From positions 1,426,001-1,490,000 of the forward strand of contig NZ_JAFEMB010000001.1 in NCBI RefSeq assembly GCF_016892705.1: DNA of 64,000 bases, in the 5' to 3' direction. The stretch's first letter is position 1, and every line of letters begins with the position of its first letter. Source of the stretch: Microvirga pudoricolor. Its GTDB lineage: Bacteria; Pseudomonadota; Alphaproteobacteria; Rhizobiales; Beijerinckiaceae. The notes beneath the pieces are model-generated. The model made no database searches. It was not told where the DNA came from and saw nothing but the letters and a program-made list of their open reading frames with translations. A program made the translations under genes and the position numbers. Shown here one piece after another: positions 41,721-53,204 of this stretch.

Positions 41721-42932
41721 ATGGCTTCGAAAGTGGATCGGATCTGGCACAACGCCCGCCTCGCCACCCTGGCCGAGGAGCGTGACGGCCTGGGCCTTGT
41801 CGAGCAGGCCCTCATCGCCGCCAAGGACGGACGCATCGTCTATGCGGGGGTGGCGTCGGACGCGCCTTCGTTGGACGCCGCCGAGCGGATCGACTGCGAG
41901 AACCGCTGGGTCACGCCGGGACTCGTCGACTGCCACACGCACCTCGTCTATGGCGGCGACCGCGCCCTCGAATTCGAGATGCGCCTCAACGGCGCCTCCT
42001 ACGAGGATATTGCCCGTCAGGGTGGCGGCATCGTGTCCAGCGTCAAGGCCACGCGAGCTGCGAGCGAGGACGAGCTGGTGGCAGGCGCCGCGCGGCGTCT
42101 CGACCACCTGATCGCCGAAGGCGTCACCACCGTCGAGGTGAAGTCCGGCTATGGTCTCGACCGGGAAACCGAGATGCGGGCCTTGCGCGCAGCCCGCCGC
42201 CTCGGCGAGATCCGCCGGGTCAGCGTCGTCACGACGTTCCTGGGCGCCCATGCGCTTCCGCCCGAGGCGAAGGGCGACAAGGACGCTTATATCGACCTCG
42301 TGATCCGCGACATGCTGCCTGCCATCGCGAAGGCCGGACTCGCCGATGCGGTCGATGCGTTCTGCGAGGGCATCGCGTTCTCGCCGGACCAGACGGCGCG
42401 GGTCTTCAGGGCCGCGAAGGAGTTGGGCCTGCCGGTCAAGCTCCACGCCGATCAGCTCTCCAATCTCCATGGGGCGGAGCTGGCCGCCTCCTTCGACGCC
42501 TTTTCGGCGGATCATCTCGAGCACACCGACGAGGCCGGTGCCGCCGCCATGGCGAAAGCCGGCACGGTCGCGGTGCTGCTGCCCGGCGCGTTCTACACCT
42601 TGCGCGAAACGAAGATGCCGCCCATGGAGGCGTTCCGTCGTCATGGGGTGAAACTGGCGCTCGCCACCGATTCCAATCCCGGCACCTCGCCTCTGACATC
42701 CTTGCTGCTCACGATGAACATGGGCGCGACCCTGTTCCGCATGAACGTGAACGAGTGCATTGCGGGCGTCACCCGCGAGGCCGCCCGCGCGCTCGGGCGT
42801 CTGAACGAAACCGGGACGCTCGAGGCCGGGAAATGGTGCGATCTCGCGATCTGGAACATCGAGCGCCCGGCGGAGCTGGTCTACCGCATCGGATTCAATC
42901 CACTTCACGCCCGCATCTGGAGGGGCCAATGA
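41721..42932 (+). CDS. hutI: Imidazolonepropionase
   Basis: A 403-residue zinc/iron amidohydrolase that opens 4-imidazolone-5-propionate to N-formimidoyl-L-glutamate, the third step of histidine breakdown. H72 and H74 in [16 protein letters not shown] are the first metal ligands. [19 protein letters not shown] and [13 protein letters not shown] carry the other ligands and the substrate loop. Full length. It starts the hutI-H-U-D operon and overlaps hutH by 4 bases (ATGA). Confidence 0.96.
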   Translation: MASKVDRIWHNARLATLAEERDGLGLVEQALIAAKDGRIVYAGVASDAPSLDAAERIDCENRWVTPGLVDCHTHLVYGGDRALEFEMRLNGASYEDIARQGGGIVSSVKATRAASEDELVAGAARRLDHLIAEGVTTVEVKSGYGLDRETEMRALRAARRLGEIRRVSVVTTFLGAHALPPEAKGDKDAYIDLVIRDMLPAIAKAGLADAVDAFCEGIAFSPDQTARVFRAAKELGLPVKLHADQLSNLHGAELAASFDAFSADHLEHTDEAGAAAMAKAGTVAVLLPGAFYTLRETKMPPMEAFRRHGVKLALATDSNPGTSPLTSLLLTMNMGATLFRMNVNECIAGVTREAARALGRLNETGTLEAGKWCDLAIWNIERPAELVYRIGFNPLHARIWRGQ

Positions 42933-44467
42933 TACAAAGCGTTACACTCGTTCCAGGCGAAGTTCCTCTCGGCGCTTGGCGCGCGATCTATCGCGGCGCG
43001 GACGCGACCCTCGATCTTTCCTGCCGCCCCGCCGTGGAGGCAGCCGCCGCCACCGTGGACGCCATCATCGCCAAGGGGGAGCCGGTTTACGGCATCAATA
43101 CGGGCTTCGGAAAGCTCGCGAATGTGCGCATCGCCGATGCGGATCTCGCTCAGCTCCAGCGCAACATTGTGCTGTCGCACTGCGCGGGCGTGGGCGAACC
43201 CTTGCCCGTGCCTGTAGTGCGCCTTGTGATGGCGCTCAAGCTCGCAAGCCTCGCGCAGGGTGCCTCCGGGGTGCGGTGGGCAACGGTCGAGCATCTGGCA
43301 AGCTGCCTCCAGCGCAATCTGATCCCCGTCATCCCGTCTCAAGGATCGGTGGGTGCCTCCGGCGATCTCGCACCGCTGTCCCACATGACGGCGGCCCTCA
43401 TGGGCGTGGGCGAGATGGTGTCGGAGGGCGAGCGCATGCCCGCCGAGCGGGCTCTCGCCCGCGCCGGCTTGGAGCCCCTGGCCCTTGGTCCCAAGGAAGG
43501 CCTTGCCTTGCTCAACGGGACTCAGGTCTCGACCGCGCTCGCGCTGGCAGGTCTCTTCGAGGCCGAGCGGGTGTTCCAGTCGTCTCTAGTCACAGGAGCG
43601 CTGTCCACCGACGCCGCCAAGGGATCGGACGCCCCCTTCGATCCGCGCATCCAGAAAGTGCGCCGCCATCCGGGCCAAATCGAAGTGGCAGCAGCCCTAC
43701 GAGGCCTCATGAGCGGGAGCGCGATCCGGGCCTCGCACCTCACCAATGACGACCGCGTGCAGGATCCCTATTGCCTGCGCTGCCAGCCCCAGGTGATGGG
43801 CGCCTGCCTCGACCTGATGCGCCAGGCCGCGACGACCCTCGACCGGGAGGCGAACGGCGTGTCCGACAATCCGCTCGTGTTCTCCGATACGGGCGAGATC
43901 ATCTCCGGCGGAAACTTCCACGCCGAGCCCGTGGCCTTCGCGGCCGACATGATCGCGCTGGCGCTGTGCGAGATCGGCTCCATCGCGGAGCGGCGCATCG
44001 CCATGCTGGTGGACCCGGCGCTCTCCGGCCTGCCCGCGTTCCTGACGCCGCGCCCGGGTCTCAATTCCGGCTTCATGATTCCGCAGGTGACGGCGGCGGC
44101 TCTTGTCTCCGAGAACAAGCAGAGGGCCTATCCGGCCAGCGTCGATTCGATCCCGACCTCCGCCAACCAGGAGGATCACGTCTCCATGGCGACGCACGGC
44201 GCCCGCCGTCTTCTCGCCATGGCGCGGAACACCGCCAACGTGATCGGCATCGAACTCCTGGCCTCCGCGCAAGGCTGCGACTTCCATGCGCCCATGCGCT
44301 CGAGCGAGTTCCTCGAGCGCGCCCGCGCCACGCTGCGCGCCGCCGTGCCTCATCTGGAGGACGACCGGCACATGTCGCCCGAAATGGCCGCCGCCACAGT
44401 GCTCGTCACCTCCGGCGCGCTGGCCGATTCCACCGGCTTTTCGTCCTTCCCTCGCATCGACGCCTGA
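42929..44467 (+). CDS. hutH: Histidine ammonia-lyase
   Basis: A 512-residue enzyme that removes ammonia from L-histidine to give trans-urocanate. The self-forming MIO cofactor triad Ala-Ser-Gly is at residues 143-145 ([14 protein letters not shown]), with [11 protein letters not shown] near the N-terminus holding the catalytic tyrosine and [13 protein letters not shown] near residue 415. Length is typical. The ATG at 42929 overlaps the hutI stop; longer in-frame forms lie within hutI. Cytosolic, tetrameric in the family. Confidence 0.97.
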   Translation: MIQSVTLVPGEVPLGAWRAIYRGADATLDLSCRPAVEAAAATVDAIIAKGEPVYGINTGFGKLANVRIADADLAQLQRNIVLSHCAGVGEPLPVPVVRLVMALKLASLAQGASGVRWATVEHLASCLQRNLIPVIPSQGSVGASGDLAPLSHMTAALMGVGEMVSEGERMPAERALARAGLEPLALGPKEGLALLNGTQVSTALALAGLFEAERVFQSSLVTGALSTDAAKGSDAPFDPRIQKVRRHPGQIEVAAALRGLMSGSAIRASHLTNDDRVQDPYCLRCQPQVMGACLDLMRQAATTLDREANGVSDNPLVFSDTGEIISGGNFHAEPVAFAADMIALALCEIGSIAERRIAMLVDPALSGLPAFLTPRPGLNSGFMIPQVTAAALVSENKQRAYPASVDSIPTSANQEDHVSMATHGARRLLAMARNTANVIGIELLASAQGCDFHAPMRSSEFLERARATLRAAVPHLEDDRHMSPEMAAATVLVTSGALADSTGFSSFPRIDA

Positions 44468-44478
44468 ACAGGTTCACC

Positions 44479-46143
<1,665 letters not shown>

Positions 46144-46145
46144 CC

Positions 46146-46721
46146 ATGACGGCCAGGGTCATCCGCGCCGCCGATCTCGTCCGGGTGCCCTGGAAGAACG
46201 GCGGCGGCACCACGGCCGAGGTCCTGGCCTATCCCGAGGGCTCCGGCTTCGACAGCTTCGGCTGGCGCCTCTCCATGGCAGATGTGGCGGCCGACGGACC
46301 GTTCTCGGCGTTCCCGGGCATCGACCGGACCTTGATTCTCGCGGAGGGCGACGGGATCGAACTTTCCGTGGAAGGCGTGCCCACGCGCCTGGATCGGATC
46401 GGCGCCAAGCTGTCCTTCGATGGCGCGGACGCCACGGCCGGCACGCTTCTGGCCGGCCCGATCCGGGACCTCAACGTCATGACCCGGCGCGGACTATTCT
46501 CCCATCGCGTTCGCCGCGTCGAGGCAGGCGTCGTGCTGCTTGCCGAAGGCACGCGGACCGCCTTCGTCATCCCGCTCCAAGGGACGCTCGATGTCACCCT
46601 GGGCGCGCAGCTTCATGCCCTCGGGCGCCTCGACACGCTGGCGCTCGATGGGACGTCTGACATCATTCAGGTGTCCGGGACAGGGAATGCGGTGCTGGTC
46701 GAGATCGCGCCCGAAGTTTAG
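46146..46721 (+). CDS. hutD: HutD/Ves family protein
   Basis: A 191-residue cupin-like protein of the HutD/Ves family. It carries VPWKNGGGTTAEV near the N-terminus, the signature of the family, followed by WRLSMADVAADGPFSAFPG and LNVMTRRG. HutD occurs in many hut operons; it is not an enzyme of the pathway and is thought to limit hut expression or buffer urocanate. It is the fourth gene of the operon, 2 bases after hutU. Function in this organism is inferred from family. Confidence 0.9.
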   Translation: MTARVIRAADLVRVPWKNGGGTTAEVLAYPEGSGFDSFGWRLSMADVAADGPFSAFPGIDRTLILAEGDGIELSVEGVPTRLDRIGAKLSFDGADATAGTLLAGPIRDLNVMTRRGLFSHRVRRVEAGVVLLAEGTRTAFVIPLQGTLDVTLGAQLHALGRLDTLALDGTSDIIQVSGTGNAVLVEIAPEV

Positions 46722-46752
46722 TCCCGTTGCGCAAACATGCGGCACTGGGACA

Positions 46753-46769
46753 TGTCTATACATTTGACA
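46753..46769 (+). promoter_or_regulatory. Candidate HutC operator abutting a -35 box before the ABC importer
   Basis: TGTCTATACA at 46753-46762 is the exact reverse complement of the motif between hutF and hutI. TTGACA, a consensus -35 box, starts two bases later (46764-46769); the -10 (about 46786) is weak. A repressor bound here would overlap RNA polymerase. The site is about 110 bases before the binding-protein start. Confidence 0.55.
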
Positions 46770-46871
46770 AAGGGGCGCGGAATGCCATTCTGGCCGCCGT
46801 GTGAGCTGCCGGACAAGCCCGCAGAAGGGCGGCAGCGAGGCGATACAACCAGAGGGACAGGGGAGTCCGCG

Positions 46872-47813
46872 ATGAAAGCAGTTTTGGGTGGTTTGGCCCT
46901 TTTGGCGCTGGCAGGCGGGTCCGCCGCCGCGCAGGATACGAGCGTCACGGTCGGCATCTCGGGCTGGACGGGCTTCGCGCCCCTGACGCTCGCAAAGGAA
47001 GCCGGGATCTTCAAGAAGAACGGCCTCGACGTCACGATCAAGAAGGTGCCGCAGGCAAGCCGTCACCTCGCGATCCAGTCCGGCGACATCCAATGCGCCG
47101 CCACCACGGTGGAGACCTGGATCGTGTGGAACGCCAACGGCGTGCCCACCAAGCAGATCTTCCAGCTCGACAAGAGCTATGGCGCCGACGGCATGGTGAC
47201 CAAGAACGACATCGCGACGATCAAGGACATTAAGGGCAAGACCGTGGCGGCCTCCGCGCCCGGCACCTCGCCGTATTTCGCGCTGGCCTGGATGCTGAAG
47301 AAGAACGGCCTGTCCGTGAAGGACGTGACCGTCGTCAACATGGAGCCGGGTCCTGCCGCCCAGGCCTTCATCGCCGGCCAGAACGACGCCGCCATGACCT
47401 ACGAGCCCTACCTGTCCTCCGTGCGCGCCGCGCCGCAGGCCGGCAAGATCATCGCCACCACCCTCGACTACCCGATGGTGATGGACACCTTCGGCTGCAC
47501 GCCGAAGTTCCTGACTGACAATCCGAAGGCCGCCAAGGCGCTGGCCGACAGCTATTTCGAAGCGCTGGAGATGATCGCCAAGGACCAGGCCAAGTCCTAC
47601 GACATCATGGGCGCGGACGTGAAGCAGACCGGCGAGGCGTTCGGCAAGTCGGCCCAATTCCTGCGCTGGCAGGACAAGGCCGCCAACAAGACGTTCTTCG
47701 ACAACGAGTTCAAGACCTTCTCGGCCGAGGCCGCCGACCTGCTCCTGGAGATCGGCGTCATCAAGCAGAAGCCGGACATGAACGCGCTGGCCGATACGTC
47801 CTTCATTCAGTAA
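46872..47813 (+). CDS. NitT/TauT-type ABC transporter substrate-binding protein (hut-linked)
   Basis: A 313-residue periplasmic binding protein of the NMT1/SsuA-like class. The signal peptide covers residues 1-20 (MKAVLGG, core, AAAQ). The mature protein begins TSVTVGISGWTGFAPLTLAK and has GPAAQAFIAGQNDAAMTYEP and ATTLDYPMVMDTFGC. The start at 46872 follows GGGAGTCCGC, and a longer in-frame form would cover the operator. It begins a three-gene importer with permease and ATPase. Position after hutD and a shared HutC-like operator suggest that it imports histidine, urocanate or a related imidazole. Confidence 0.9.
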   Translation: MKAVLGGLALLALAGGSAAAQDTSVTVGISGWTGFAPLTLAKEAGIFKKNGLDVTIKKVPQASRHLAIQSGDIQCAATTVETWIVWNANGVPTKQIFQLDKSYGADGMVTKNDIATIKDIKGKTVAASAPGTSPYFALAWMLKKNGLSVKDVTVVNMEPGPAAQAFIAGQNDAAMTYEPYLSSVRAAPQAGKIIATTLDYPMVMDTFGCTPKFLTDNPKAAKALADSYFEALEMIAKDQAKSYDIMGADVKQTGEAFGKSAQFLRWQDKAANKTFFDNEFKTFSAEAADLLLEIGVIKQKPDMNALADTSFIQ

Positions 47814-47827
47814 ATCCTGCTCTACCC

Positions 47828-47860
47828 GATGGCCCGCCCTCGCGCGGGCCATCGCTTTTT
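47828..47860 (+). terminator. Rho-independent terminator/attenuator inside the hut-linked ABC operon
   Basis: GATGGCCCGC pairs with GCGGGCCATC (10 base pairs, loop CCTCGC) at 47828-47853, followed by GC and five T residues. It lies 14 bases after the binding-protein stop and 24 before the permease start. As a classical terminator it should let only part of transcription reach the permease and ATPase. Confidence 0.75.
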
Positions 47861-47883
47861 CTCCATCACACGACTGAGCATCC

Positions 47884-48660
47884 ATGCCCCGTCCTCTCGA
47901 ACCGGTCAGCCAAGGCACGCGCGTCGTGCTCGGCATTTCGTTCTTCGTCCTCTTCGTGGCCGCCTGGGCGGTCGCGACGCTGGGCGGCTTCGTGTCGAAG
48001 ACCTTCCTGGCCGATCCCATCACCATGGTGCAGGACGGCTGGCTGCTGCTCACCCGCTTCGGCTTCCTGTCGGATATCGGCATCACGGTATGGCGCGTGG
48101 TCGGCGGATTCGTGCTGGCGGCGCTCTTCGCCGTGCCCATCGGCGTGATGATGGGCGCCTACAAGCCGATCGAGGCCTTCCTCGAGCCCTTCGTGTCCTT
48201 CGCCCGCTACCTGCCCGCTTCCGCCTTCGTGCCGCTCCTGATCCTGTGGGCGGGCATCGGCGAGATGCAGAAGCTGCTCGTGATCTTCATCGGGTCGTTC
48301 TTCCAGATCATCCTCATGGTGGCGGTGGCCGTCGGCAACACCCGCCGCGACCTCGTGGAAGCCGCCTATACACTGGGATCGAGCGATACCGGCGTGGTGA
48401 AGCGCGTGCTCATTCCGGCCAATGCGCCCGACATCGCCGAAATCCTGCGTCTCGTGCTCGGCTGGGCCTGGACCTACGTGATCGTGGCCGAGCTCATCGG
48501 TTCATCCTCCGGCATCGGTCACATGATCATCGACAGCCAGGCGCTGCTCGCCACCGGCCAGATGATCTTCGGCATCATCGTGATCGGGATCATCGGCCTG
48601 ATCTCCGACTTCCTGTTCAAGGCCCTCAACCGAGTTCTCTTCCCGTGGCGGCTGGCATGA
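47884..48660 (+). CDS. NitT/TauT-type ABC transporter permease
   Basis: A 258-residue BPD_transp_1 permease of the SsuC/TauC class with six predicted helices. Helix one lies at VVLGISFFVLFVAAWAVATL. The conserved FARYLPASAFVPLLILWAGIG block, and the EAA loop RRDLVEAAYTLGSSDTGVVKR that contacts the ATPase, are both present. Length is standard. It overlaps the ATPase gene by 4 bases (ATGA). It forms the homodimeric channel of the importer. Confidence 0.92.
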   Translation: MPRPLEPVSQGTRVVLGISFFVLFVAAWAVATLGGFVSKTFLADPITMVQDGWLLLTRFGFLSDIGITVWRVVGGFVLAALFAVPIGVMMGAYKPIEAFLEPFVSFARYLPASAFVPLLILWAGIGEMQKLLVIFIGSFFQIILMVAVAVGNTRRDLVEAAYTLGSSDTGVVKRVLIPANAPDIAEILRLVLGWAWTYVIVAELIGSSSGIGHMIIDSQALLATGQMIFGIIVIGIIGLISDFLFKALNRVLFPWRLA

Positions 48661-49445
48661 CGCGCACCATCCTCAAGGTCGACACGGTCTCGCGGGTTTT
48701 CCCGGGCGTGCGCGGCGGCGCACCCGTGCGGGCGCTCGAGCCCACGAACCTCACCGTGGCCGAGAACGACTTCATCACGATCCTCGGCCCCTCGGGCTGC
48801 GGGAAGTCCACGCTCCTGCGCATTGTAGCGGGCCTCGACCGGCCGAGCGCGGGGCGCGTGCTGCTCAACGACCGGGAGATCAAGGGACCGGGCGCGGATC
48901 GGGGCATGGTGTTCCAGTCCTATACGCTGTTTCCGTGGCTCACGATCGCCGAGAACATCGCCTATGGGCTGCGCGAGAAGGGCCTGCCGAAGGCGCAGCG
49001 AAGCGAGATCGTGGCGTCCTACACCGAGAAGGTGGGACTGCGCGGCTTCGAGAACCATTACCCGAAACAGCTCTCGGGCGGCATGCAACAGCGCACGGCC
49101 ATCGCCCGCGCGCTCGCCAACGACCCGGCGATCCTGCTCCTCGACGAACCGTTCGGGGCGCTGGACAATCAGACCCGTTCGCTGATGCAGGAACTCCTGC
49201 TCGGCATCTGGGAGCGCGAGCGCAAGACGGTGCTGTTCGTCACGCACGACATCGAGGAATCGATCTTCCTGGCATCCCGCGTGATCGTCATGACGGCCCG
49301 GCCCGGCCGCATCAAGGCCGACATCCCGGTCGACCTGCCCCATCCGCGCCACTACCGCATGAAAACGAGCCCGGAATTCTCAAGCCTCAAGGCGCAGCTG
49401 ACGGAAGAGATCCGCGCCGAGGCGCTGCAGGCCGAGGCGCATTGA
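48657..49445 (+). CDS. NitT/TauT-type ABC transporter ATP-binding protein
   Basis: A 262-residue ATPase of the SsuB/TauB class. Walker [10 protein letters not shown] is near residues 43-51, followed by the Q-loop [11 protein letters not shown], the signature LSGGMQQR, Walker B LLLDEP and VTHDIEES. No extra regulatory domain is present, as usual for the class. The start at 48657 overlaps the permease stop. It completes the importer; nothing follows on this strand until the RTX gene. Confidence 0.93.
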   Translation: MTRTILKVDTVSRVFPGVRGGAPVRALEPTNLTVAENDFITILGPSGCGKSTLLRIVAGLDRPSAGRVLLNDREIKGPGADRGMVFQSYTLFPWLTIAENIAYGLREKGLPKAQRSEIVASYTEKVGLRGFENHYPKQLSGGMQQRTAIARALANDPAILLLDEPFGALDNQTRSLMQELLLGIWERERKTVLFVTHDIEESIFLASRVIVMTARPGRIKADIPVDLPHPRHYRMKTSPEFSSLKAQLTEEIRAEALQAEAH

Positions 49446-49670
49446 TCCGCTTCACGCCCGAGGGGATGATACACCCAATCGGTAGGACGAAATGGCTAGC
49501 GGCGCGGTCCTTCATCATGGATTAGTCCGCAAAGTCACGGGCTGATTCTCTCATTTATTAAGGCCGCCAGAGGCCAAGGTTGTAGTGTCACGCCAACGGC
49601 CCGAGCCGAGGGCCGTCCGGCGCCGGAGCGGGTCTGTCTCCGAGCGTCTTCAATCTTGGAGGAAACATTC

Positions 49671-51404
49671 ATGGCGATTGCGATCAATCCGGTCACCGGA
49701 GGGAGTGGCGTGTTCAATTGGGTCGATGGAACAGGGCCCATCGACTCGATCAACCTGACGCTCGAAAAGACCTGGTCCATCAATCTGGCAGCCGCCAGCA
49801 CCTTGGACATCGAGCTGAAGGACGACGGACCGCTGAAAGGGGCCGAGTTCGCTCTCTATGTCGACGACGTTCTGGTGGGCTGGTCCACCGCCACGACGGA
49901 TGAAGGCCATTTCAAGGGCATCCTGAACGACTACCTGCTCGGCGCCGGGACCCATACGGTGAAGGCCGTCGTCACGAAGCTCGACAAGATCCCCGTTCCC
50001 TTCATCGGCAGCATCCCGTCCTTCATCGGCATCGGCGAGTACAAGTTCTCGGACATTCGGCTCGTGAACGCGCCCCCCGTGGTCGTCAACAATAAGCTCG
50101 TGCCGGCGCTGGGCGCCTGCCAGCTTGGCGTCAAGATCGGATCGGACGATCTTCTGGTCACGGACGCGAACGGCGATCCGCTCACCTACACCATCACCAA
50201 GATGTCGGACGGCGTGATCCTCATTCACGGCGTGCCGGCCGAGAAGGGCTCGACCTTCACCCAGGCCGACATCGACGGCGGCTACGTGCAGATCCTCGGC
50301 GGCGACATCTCGAGCTCGTCCCTGTACGACAGCTTCGAGTTCTCCGTCAGCGACGGCACGTCGAGCGTCACCGGCACCTTCAAGGCGCCCTACGGCGGCT
50401 TTGACACGATCCAGAAGGCCCCCGTCTATGGCGGCTACTGGGGCGGCAACGGCAACGACTTCCTGCGCGGCACGGATGCGGCCGACAACATGTCCGGCGG
50501 CAACGGCTGCGACCTGATGATCGGCGGCAAGGGCAACGACCAGATGCATGGCGGAGAGGGCAACAACAAGCTCTTCGGCGGCAGCGGGAACGACATGCTC
50601 ACCGGCGGCAACGGCGACGACCTGCTCGACGGCGGCGACAATGCCGACCAGATCCACGGCAACGGCGGCAACAACATCATCTTCGGCGGCAACGGCTCCG
50701 ACACGATCACGGCCGGCGAAGGCAACGACCTGGTCTGGGGCGGATGCTGTGCCGACACGATCCACGTCAACGGCGGCAACAACCGCGTCGATGCGGGCGA
50801 GGGCAACGATACGGTCACGGCCGGCAACGGCAACGACACCATCATCTTGGGCACGGGCGACGACGTGGTGTTCGCCAACGGGGGCCTGAACAAGTTCCAG
50901 CTCGGCGGCGTCGCGGGCGCGCTCTCGGACGGCAACGACCAGTACACGGGCGGCAACAATGCCGACAAGTACGCGCTGTTCCTCGACGACCGGGCCGGCA
51001 ACGCGGCCGGTTGGGGCAACGACACGATCAACGGCTTCCGCATCGCTGAAGGCGACCAGCTCGTGGCGTTCAACCCAAAAGCCGGGTTCTGGGACAACGA
51101 CGCCGACCTGACGAGCCTCGTCGCTTCCGACTTCGTCAATGCCAGCCGCGGCACGGGCGGGAATGCGGGCGACCTGACGCTGACCTTCGGGTCGGGCCCG
51201 TCGCAATCCTCCGTGACGATGAAGTGGTTCTTCTGGGACAACGGCTCGTTCGGTACCACCAACGGCAGCGCGAACGTCACGGACGGCCAGCTTCTCAGCA
51301 TCCTGAAGGCCGCGGTGCAGGATGGCGCCAGCGTCGGCGTGAGCGGCTCCGACTTCCTGGCCAAGGCCCACAACTACATCTCGCACGACTTCATGATCGC
51401 CTGA
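49671..51404 (+). CDS. RTX calcium-binding protein with CSPG/cadherin-like module, probable type I secretion substrate
   Basis: A 577-residue secreted-type protein without a Sec signal. Residues about 1-130 form an uncharacterised beta-rich N-domain. About 140-245 resembles a CSPG/cadherin-3 repeat (DPLTYTITKMSDGVILIHG, FTQADIDGGYVQILGGD). About 256-420 holds a long run of RTX nonapeptides (GGNGNDFLRG, GGSGNDMLTG, GGNGDDLLDG) that bind Ca2+. Residues beyond 430 form the C-terminal secretion region ending HNYISHDFMIA. A cysteine pair, CCAD, interrupts one RTX repeat, which is unusual. The ATG at 49671 has GGAGGA before it. No type I secretion genes are nearby. The enzymatic or adhesive role is unknown. 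Confidence 0.85.
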   Translation: MAIAINPVTGGSGVFNWVDGTGPIDSINLTLEKTWSINLAAASTLDIELKDDGPLKGAEFALYVDDVLVGWSTATTDEGHFKGILNDYLLGAGTHTVKAVVTKLDKIPVPFIGSIPSFIGIGEYKFSDIRLVNAPPVVVNNKLVPALGACQLGVKIGSDDLLVTDANGDPLTYTITKMSDGVILIHGVPAEKGSTFTQADIDGGYVQILGGDISSSSLYDSFEFSVSDGTSSVTGTFKAPYGGFDTIQKAPVYGGYWGGNGNDFLRGTDAADNMSGGNGCDLMIGGKGNDQMHGGEGNNKLFGGSGNDMLTGGNGDDLLDGGDNADQIHGNGGNNIIFGGNGSDTITAGEGNDLVWGGCCADTIHVNGGNNRVDAGEGNDTVTAGNGNDTIILGTGDDVVFANGGLNKFQLGGVAGALSDGNDQYTGGNNADKYALFLDDRAGNAAGWGNDTINGFRIAEGDQLVAFNPKAGFWDNDADLTSLVASDFVNASRGTGGNAGDLTLTFGSGPSQSSVTMKWFFWDNGSFGTTNGSANVTDGQLLSILKAAVQDGASVGVSGSDFLAKAHNYISHDFMIA

Positions 51405-51424
51405 GATCGACAAGCTCGGCAACG

Positions 51425-51456
51425 AAAAAGGCCCGGCGTTCCCGCCGGGCCTTTTT
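51425..51456. terminator. Strong bidirectional rho-independent terminator
   Basis: AAAAAGGCCCGGCG pairs with CGCCGGGCCTTTTT around TTCC, a perfect 14-base-pair stem with an A-tract on one side and a T-tract on the other. It ends the RTX gene on the plus strand and the DUF4170/aceA side on the minus strand. Confidence 0.92.
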
Positions 51457-51474
51457 CATGACGCTCACCCGCGA

Positions 51475-51678
51475 TCAGCCGACGGGGTGCGGTTCCTGCG
51501 CGATGGTGAAGCGCACCTGCGCTTGAGGGCGGTGGTCCTCGGACATGACCTTCCAGGTTCGCTCCGCGTCGCTGCGGGACTCGAAGGGGCCCACGACGCG
51601 CTCGGTACCGTCGATGAGGGTGTCGAAATCGGTGGAGGTGTACTCGCCGCCAACGACCCAGAAGCGTGAGATCTGCAT
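51475..51678 (-). CDS. DUF4170 domain protein
   Basis: A 67-residue protein that matches DUF4170 across its whole length. It begins with FWVVGGEYTSTDFDTLIDGT and VVGPFESRSDAERTW, and ends in ARFTI-like QVRFTIAQEP. The family is largely restricted to Alphaproteobacteria and has no known function. It lies 24 bases after the isocitrate lyase stop on the same strand and before the shared terminator, so it may be read through from aceA. It supports the taxonomic inference. Confidence 0.85.
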   Translation of the reverse strand: MQISRFWVVGGEYTSTDFDTLIDGTERVVGPFESRSDAERTWKVMSEDHRPQAQVRFTIAQEPHPVG

Positions 51679-51702
51679 GGTGTGTCTCCCTGTCGATATG
51701 GA

Positions 51703-53019
<1,317 letters not shown>

Positions 53020-53032
53020 GGCGCTTCGTACC

Positions 53033-53048
53033 TTTACATTTCTTGACA
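53033..53048 (-). promoter_or_regulatory. aceA-side copy of the regulator palindrome
   Basis: Read on the minus strand, TGTCAAGAAATGTAAA differs at 3 of 16 positions from the perfect palindrome at 53189-53204. It lies 14 bases upstream of the aceA start codon, where a bound regulator would affect initiation. Likely a second, weaker operator for the divergent regulator. Confidence 0.5.
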
Positions 53049-53188
53049 AGAGCCAGAGCTGGTCCACAATCCTCAGGGAGGCCCGCGGCTCACTGAAGCA
53101 ATAATGCCTGAGGGGTCGCAGGTTTCAACGACGAAACGGAGACGAGAAGTCATGCTGTCACACAACGACATGCTTAGCGCTGTCATTC

Positions 53189-53204
53189 TGTAAAGAAATT
53201 TACA
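53189..53204. promoter_or_regulatory. Perfect palindrome TGTAAA-GAAA-TTTACA touching the regulator's start codon
   Basis: A 6-4-6 inverted repeat ends on the base before the ATG of the divergent regulator at 53205, occupying the place of a Shine-Dalgarno sequence. This suggests autoregulation at or near a leaderless start. A related motif lies before aceA. Confidence 0.6.

Noticed and set aside
50440..50910. Regular GGCGGCAACGGC-type repeats that could suggest a CRISPR array or satellite
   Set aside because: The period is codon-based (9 residues), the units vary, and they encode Ca2+-binding RTX nonapeptides within an intact gene.
49650..51422. A 590-codon open frame on the minus strand with a repetitive VVAVAA-type sequence
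   Set aside because: The repetitiveness is the mirror of the RTX repeats on the plus strand, which have clear nonapeptide logic.
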